Of a stretch of DNA of 64,000 bases, positions 60,001 to 64,000 are shown piece after piece. The number at the start of each line of letters is the position of its first letter. The stretch's first letter is position 1. Origin of the DNA: Taenia hydatigena (Eukaryota > Platyhelminthes > Cestoda > Cyclophyllidea > Taeniidae); assembly GCA_036345935.2 (NCBI GenBank), contig JADWOT020001916.1, forward strand, positions 62,001-126,000, written 5' to 3'. The notes under the pieces were generated by a model that saw only the letters and a program-made list of their open reading frames with translations, did not search any database and had not been told where the DNA came from. The position numbers and the translations under genes are program-made.

Positions 60001-63000
60001 GTGCATGTGCTCCCACGATGCTCCCTGCATCAAACATTCTGCATGGCACTCTGTGTAGCAAAAGTGTACACCCCAGATCCTTTTTAGATAAGATAAATTT
60101 AGGAGTGGTTTGCGTGAAACACCAAAACTATAGAGGAGGAACAGAGCACATTTGTTCACTCTAAAGTTAACGATCGCACACTCACGAACGTGTGGTTAAA
60201 TGAAGGTTTCTAAGCCACATAGAGCACAGACAACACGACACTTTCCTATACTTAGCATCGTTTGGTGTAGAATCACTCCACATATTGTCAGTCATTAATG
60301 TCTGTAAAGTTGCCGCCTTTGCTACGAGCAACTAAGCCGAGCGATGTTTGTTCTATTATAATTCTCCGAATCTGGTTATAAGGAAATGTTCGCTCGCACT
60401 GCGTATTTGATGTGACGATCTGGAAACCATCTATCCACGTGAATCCCAAGTCACCATAGTTGTCTGGGTGGCGTTGAAATGCATCCTTCTTTCCTCCTAC
60501 CTCATTCTAATTAACGAGAGATGATTTAAACCAGTTTTGAAAGCCTGTCTTAACCTGTCTTGACCCTCCTGAACTATAAGCGGCAATTCATATATCTTGC
60601 CGCTCTGAGTAGCAATTAAAGCATTCGTCCATTGCGTTCTCAAGCAGTTATAAGCTTAAAATGTTCAATATAATTGTAGTTTTGCAAAGCATCTGGGAGG
60701 AAAGGTACTTTCTCCCAAGTTCGGAGGCAGGTGGCATATCTAGTTCAATGGTTTCTTAAAATGCACAAATTAATGATATAGCCAAAAGCTTAGGCAATGG
60801 ATTGTTGCCAAAACACTTACAAATTGCTTCGCAGCATGTGATGGAAGCATGTTCTTACACCAAGTCGTTATAAGCCTACAAATGCGCTCGCTGATAATAC
60901 AGCAGATCGCATGCCTTCACCCTATTTAAAAGGGTTATCCTCTCACTCTCAACGTTCTTTGGTGTGCATTTGGAGGCAAAGGAAATTTGCCGCAAACTTG
61001 GTCATAATGTTGGATGAATTTCCTTAAAATAGTAGAAATTTGATGCTTAAACTCCCAATTTAAGCTTCGCCCAATAGATTTGCATGGCGCCAGCACACTC
61101 AGGCAAAATTACTGTATTTAAGCAATCAAATTACAACTGTCGGTTCTTTTACACGAGTAGTTAAGCGCAAGCATTGGTCACTCTATTAATTTAGGTTGCA
61201 ATAAGGAAGCGTTATTATCATTTCTTGCTCTAATGGCAAAAATACATCTTGAATGACTTCTGTGAGGTACAAGGACAGAGATCACATAACTGCGTCGCGA
61301 TGTCCTCACAGTGAGCATTGTCCCTCGCGGTACATCTAATACCATGTCTGATGCCACCATGAGGTGTGCACGAGGCAACTGGTATGGAGGCTGGGCGTTT
61401 GTCATTTGCTTTTCAGCATTCCTGTGCGCAGACAAAACTCCGTCTGGAAGCCTATGCTTAGGGCTTTGTGCAGATCTGATGCCGCGACCCGTTAACCTTG
61501 TTCATAAACTCAAGGCTCATTGTATTGGCTACAATTCGCTGGTCTCTCGCAAACTAGTAGCCATTTTAGCCCCTCTGTGGTGAGTATGGAACCGAATGGT
61601 GCTGGCCATGCTAAAAGCCATTTGTGTCAAGTCTAGATTATTCTGAGGTAGCAGCATGTTCCACACAGCAGGCTGCCGCACGAAAGGTCTTCAAGGCCAA
61701 AGCATTAAATATACTTTTGTTCATCTTGTCGATGTACACAGGGCAATAACACTCCAGTCGTGTGGCACCTAGACATGTTCATTTGGCGTAGGGAAGAAGT
61801 TGACAGGTGAGACCCTTTAGTCACGGTCTGCAGTTTATATCATGTAGACTGACGAAACAACGGCAATCGAATATCATGCACGATGGGATTTATTTTGTTC
61901 AAGGAAATAAGATGCAAATGATTTAAGAAAGGCCGCGAAACAACTCCATGAATTGGTTTTTGGCACTCGTTATCTACTGCGGAATGAATGAATATTTTAT
62001 TTAAAACTCATAAGGTGGCTAATTTATTCACCAAGCCTGTATCTAAAACCGCTCTTTTGAACTTTTTCCTGGATCGCGTGCTGATAACCGAATGATGGAT
62101 GACAAGTCCAACAATATGGTCAAATGTGAGCAGAGACGCACATTCGCATGATTTTTACCTCGACAACAGACAGACGTGTAATGCACCAAAACTGCAGAGC
62201 TGACCCACCTTGATGTGCTCACGTCAGTCAGCGACGCATGACCACCATATTGAGTGCTAACCCACAAACAGTTGTCAGCCGTGTCTTTTCTTGTGGATTC
62301 CTCTAATGGTCTTATGGGCTCTCACAAGCAAACAAAACGCCGACAGGAGCGGTGCCATCTACCTGATGGCGCACTTAGTAAGAATTTTAACGGTTTACAG
62401 CATATTCATACGGTGCAGTCGTCAGTGCCTCCTTAAGCATCACCTCGTGGCTGGGTTAGTGTTGACCATCCCAATTCAGGTCATGCAGGTGCATTGTAAA
62501 TCACCAAACTTTGTTGAAAATTGCTAAAGTGCATGGAAAAACACTTGATTCAAAACGGTCTGCTCCAGCACCACTCCATCCCATCATGTGTCTTGTCTAT
62601 GTCATAGTGATTTCCAGCATTTTCCACGTTGCTTTGCGATGGAGGCTACGCACAATCCACTGGTTTCTACTCCGCAACTCCGGCGCCTTCCGTTTAAAAG
62701 AAATTAACATCACATTCGTGGCAAACAAAACTTGAGAAAGGGTCTGATTAAATTTGAGGAGTATGTCTTATTAAGAGGCCAAATGAGCATCCCTTAAGAT
62801 GCCGAGATAAGTCATGCTGGCGGGCAGGTTAAGTGGGTATCCATTTTTAACCAGTCGTATATATATATTCTTGTCTATTCTTTTCATCACTCGTCTTTCT
62901 TTTATTGTTCTTGTTTGTCGCTTAGGTGGTAACAAAGCATTTCTTTCCTTAAACACAAATGACGGTAGCATTTTGCTTATTTAGATAGTTGTGGTAAATG

Positions 63001-64000
63001 TTTGTGTAGCCCTATCAATCAACCACCTACAGTGGCAGTAGACACATTCAAGTTGTCATTTTGCTGCTTTTATTGACAGGTCAAGGATCGAGTACTTAGG
63101 AAGTGGATTAATTGATCAGCTGCAAGCAAATGATAAGAAAGACGTTTCGGTCAGTTTGGCATGAAGTGCCAATGTCTTATTCAAGGTGCAGAAGTTGCCA
63201 AATTAATCCCACTACTTGGTAACCAATGCGTTATTAGGCATTGATTTCGCATTTCCAAATCACAAATGTGACATTAATTATGAACAGTGCGAAGGCTTCT
63301 TTATGGGACATTGATAACACTCACACGGTCCATTTTGACGCTGGGTGGGCTATCTCCAACCTGTTGTCACTTTGTTCAATAGGTGCACGTCAAGTGGGAA
63401 TCGTGGCAGTTGTTGTCACTTTATTGTTCGCTTAATTGAGGAAACACCATAATTTGCTAACGCGAAGCCTGAATTAAGTTACCCGTAATGCACTATTGCC
63501 CGTGCATCCTCATACTCCATTTATACTGTGTCCTCAGCCAACCATATAATCCATTCTTCTAAATTGGTAAAAACTCCTTTAAGCAATGAAGCAAACTAAA
63601 CAGTGGTCATTGCTAGTGACTATGTCATGCGTGCTCTTAGACCATCCATTCCATCATTACTAAGCATAGCCGTTTATTGAGGGGTGGGATCGTTGACATT
63701 GTCATGCAATGATCAAATGGATGCATTTGCTTGTCTGGGCGTTTATTATTGCCTTGCAGAAGAGCAAGCCTTATCAAAGACGTGATTCAGGGGATAATTA
63801 ATGCAGTGGAGAAATTGTAATCATTTGCAAGATATCAGCGATCAGTAGGTTACTAATGCGAACTGGCCAAGATGATGATTCAAAGTGCTGCCTTCATTTC
63901 ACTCGAGTACGCGTCGTTGCAAGTCGGTTACTGAAATACAGTCAGTAGCTGTATACACCTAAGGCATCCAAGTCCAGGTATGGATGAAATGTTACAGGCG
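57050..64000. other. No recognisable gene
   Basis: Frames of at most about 110 codons on both strands without motifs. One (59832-60164) opens with WSDKNIAKGLALRL, vaguely like P-element or THAP-type transposases, but nothing supports it further on. No repeats shared with the rest of the window were seen. Confidence 0.4.

Noticed and set aside
59832..60164. Frame with WSDKNIAKGLALRL resembling P-element/THAP transposases
   Set aside because: Only about 15 residues are suggestive; no further motif follows and an opposite-strand frame overlaps.
1..64000. tRNA, rRNA, spliced-leader RNA genes, CRISPR arrays, bacterial operons
   Set aside because: I looked for tRNA B-box-like words, a recalled flatworm spliced-leader core and regularly spaced identical repeats and found none I could support.

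Overview
The window looks like nuclear DNA of a flatworm, most probably a taeniid tapeworm (Taenia/Echinococcus group). Three signals point there. First, there are three exons for fibronectin type III (FnIII) domains of the taeniid oncosphere-antigen family (EG95/45W/16K/18K type), two of them followed by a matching C-terminal exon. Second, there is a complete short LTR element (TRIM) of the kind described from taeniids. Third, the rest is intron-rich, gene-poor DNA without bacterial operons. Most open frames of 60-80 codons are about as frequent as chance predicts at this base composition and are not annotated.

Layout. 1-2.7 kb: an FnIII antigen gene (exon 2158-2463, possible short last exon to 2565). 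2.735-13.08 kb and 13.08-23.45 kb: two direct tandem copies (A and B) of a roughly 10.35-kb unit. Each carries an FnIII exon plus a K/E-rich, hydrophobic-ended last exon (A 3709-4331; B 14063-14685), a solo TRIM LTR with identical target-site duplications, and two copies of a roughly 0.95-kb dispersed repeat (R1-R4) holding the relic of an unidentified reading frame. The duplication junction lies inside that repeat. 26.2-27.3 kb: a degenerate array of roughly 48-bp repeats. 31.4-31.7 kb: a dead Ty3/Gypsy RNase H relic. 35.1-35.3 kb: a possible LINE fragment next to a CATCA microsatellite.

38.1-41.0 kb holds minus-strand genes. A five-exon C2H2 zinc-finger gene runs from 40968 to 39736, with exon phases that agree throughout and one extra base in a homopolymer that breaks the last exon. 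Downstream is a 458-bp exon of an unrecognised gene. 41.2-45.3 kb: two old, diverged copies of a roughly 1.25-kb sequence, the second split by a 1.4-kb insertion. 56.15-57.04 kb: a complete TRIM with LTRs, primer-binding site, polypurine tract and 5-bp target-site duplication. The remaining stretches show nothing I can support as a gene.

How it fits together. The left third is an antigen locus that grew by tandem duplication. All three FnIII exons are symmetrical (phase 1-1), so they could in principle be spliced alternatively or in series onto a shared signal exon. That signal exon was not convincingly found. A very high-identity tract over exons 2 and 3 of copies A and B, set in more diverged flanks, suggests gene conversion. 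No tRNA, rRNA, CRISPR or bacterial-type feature was seen.
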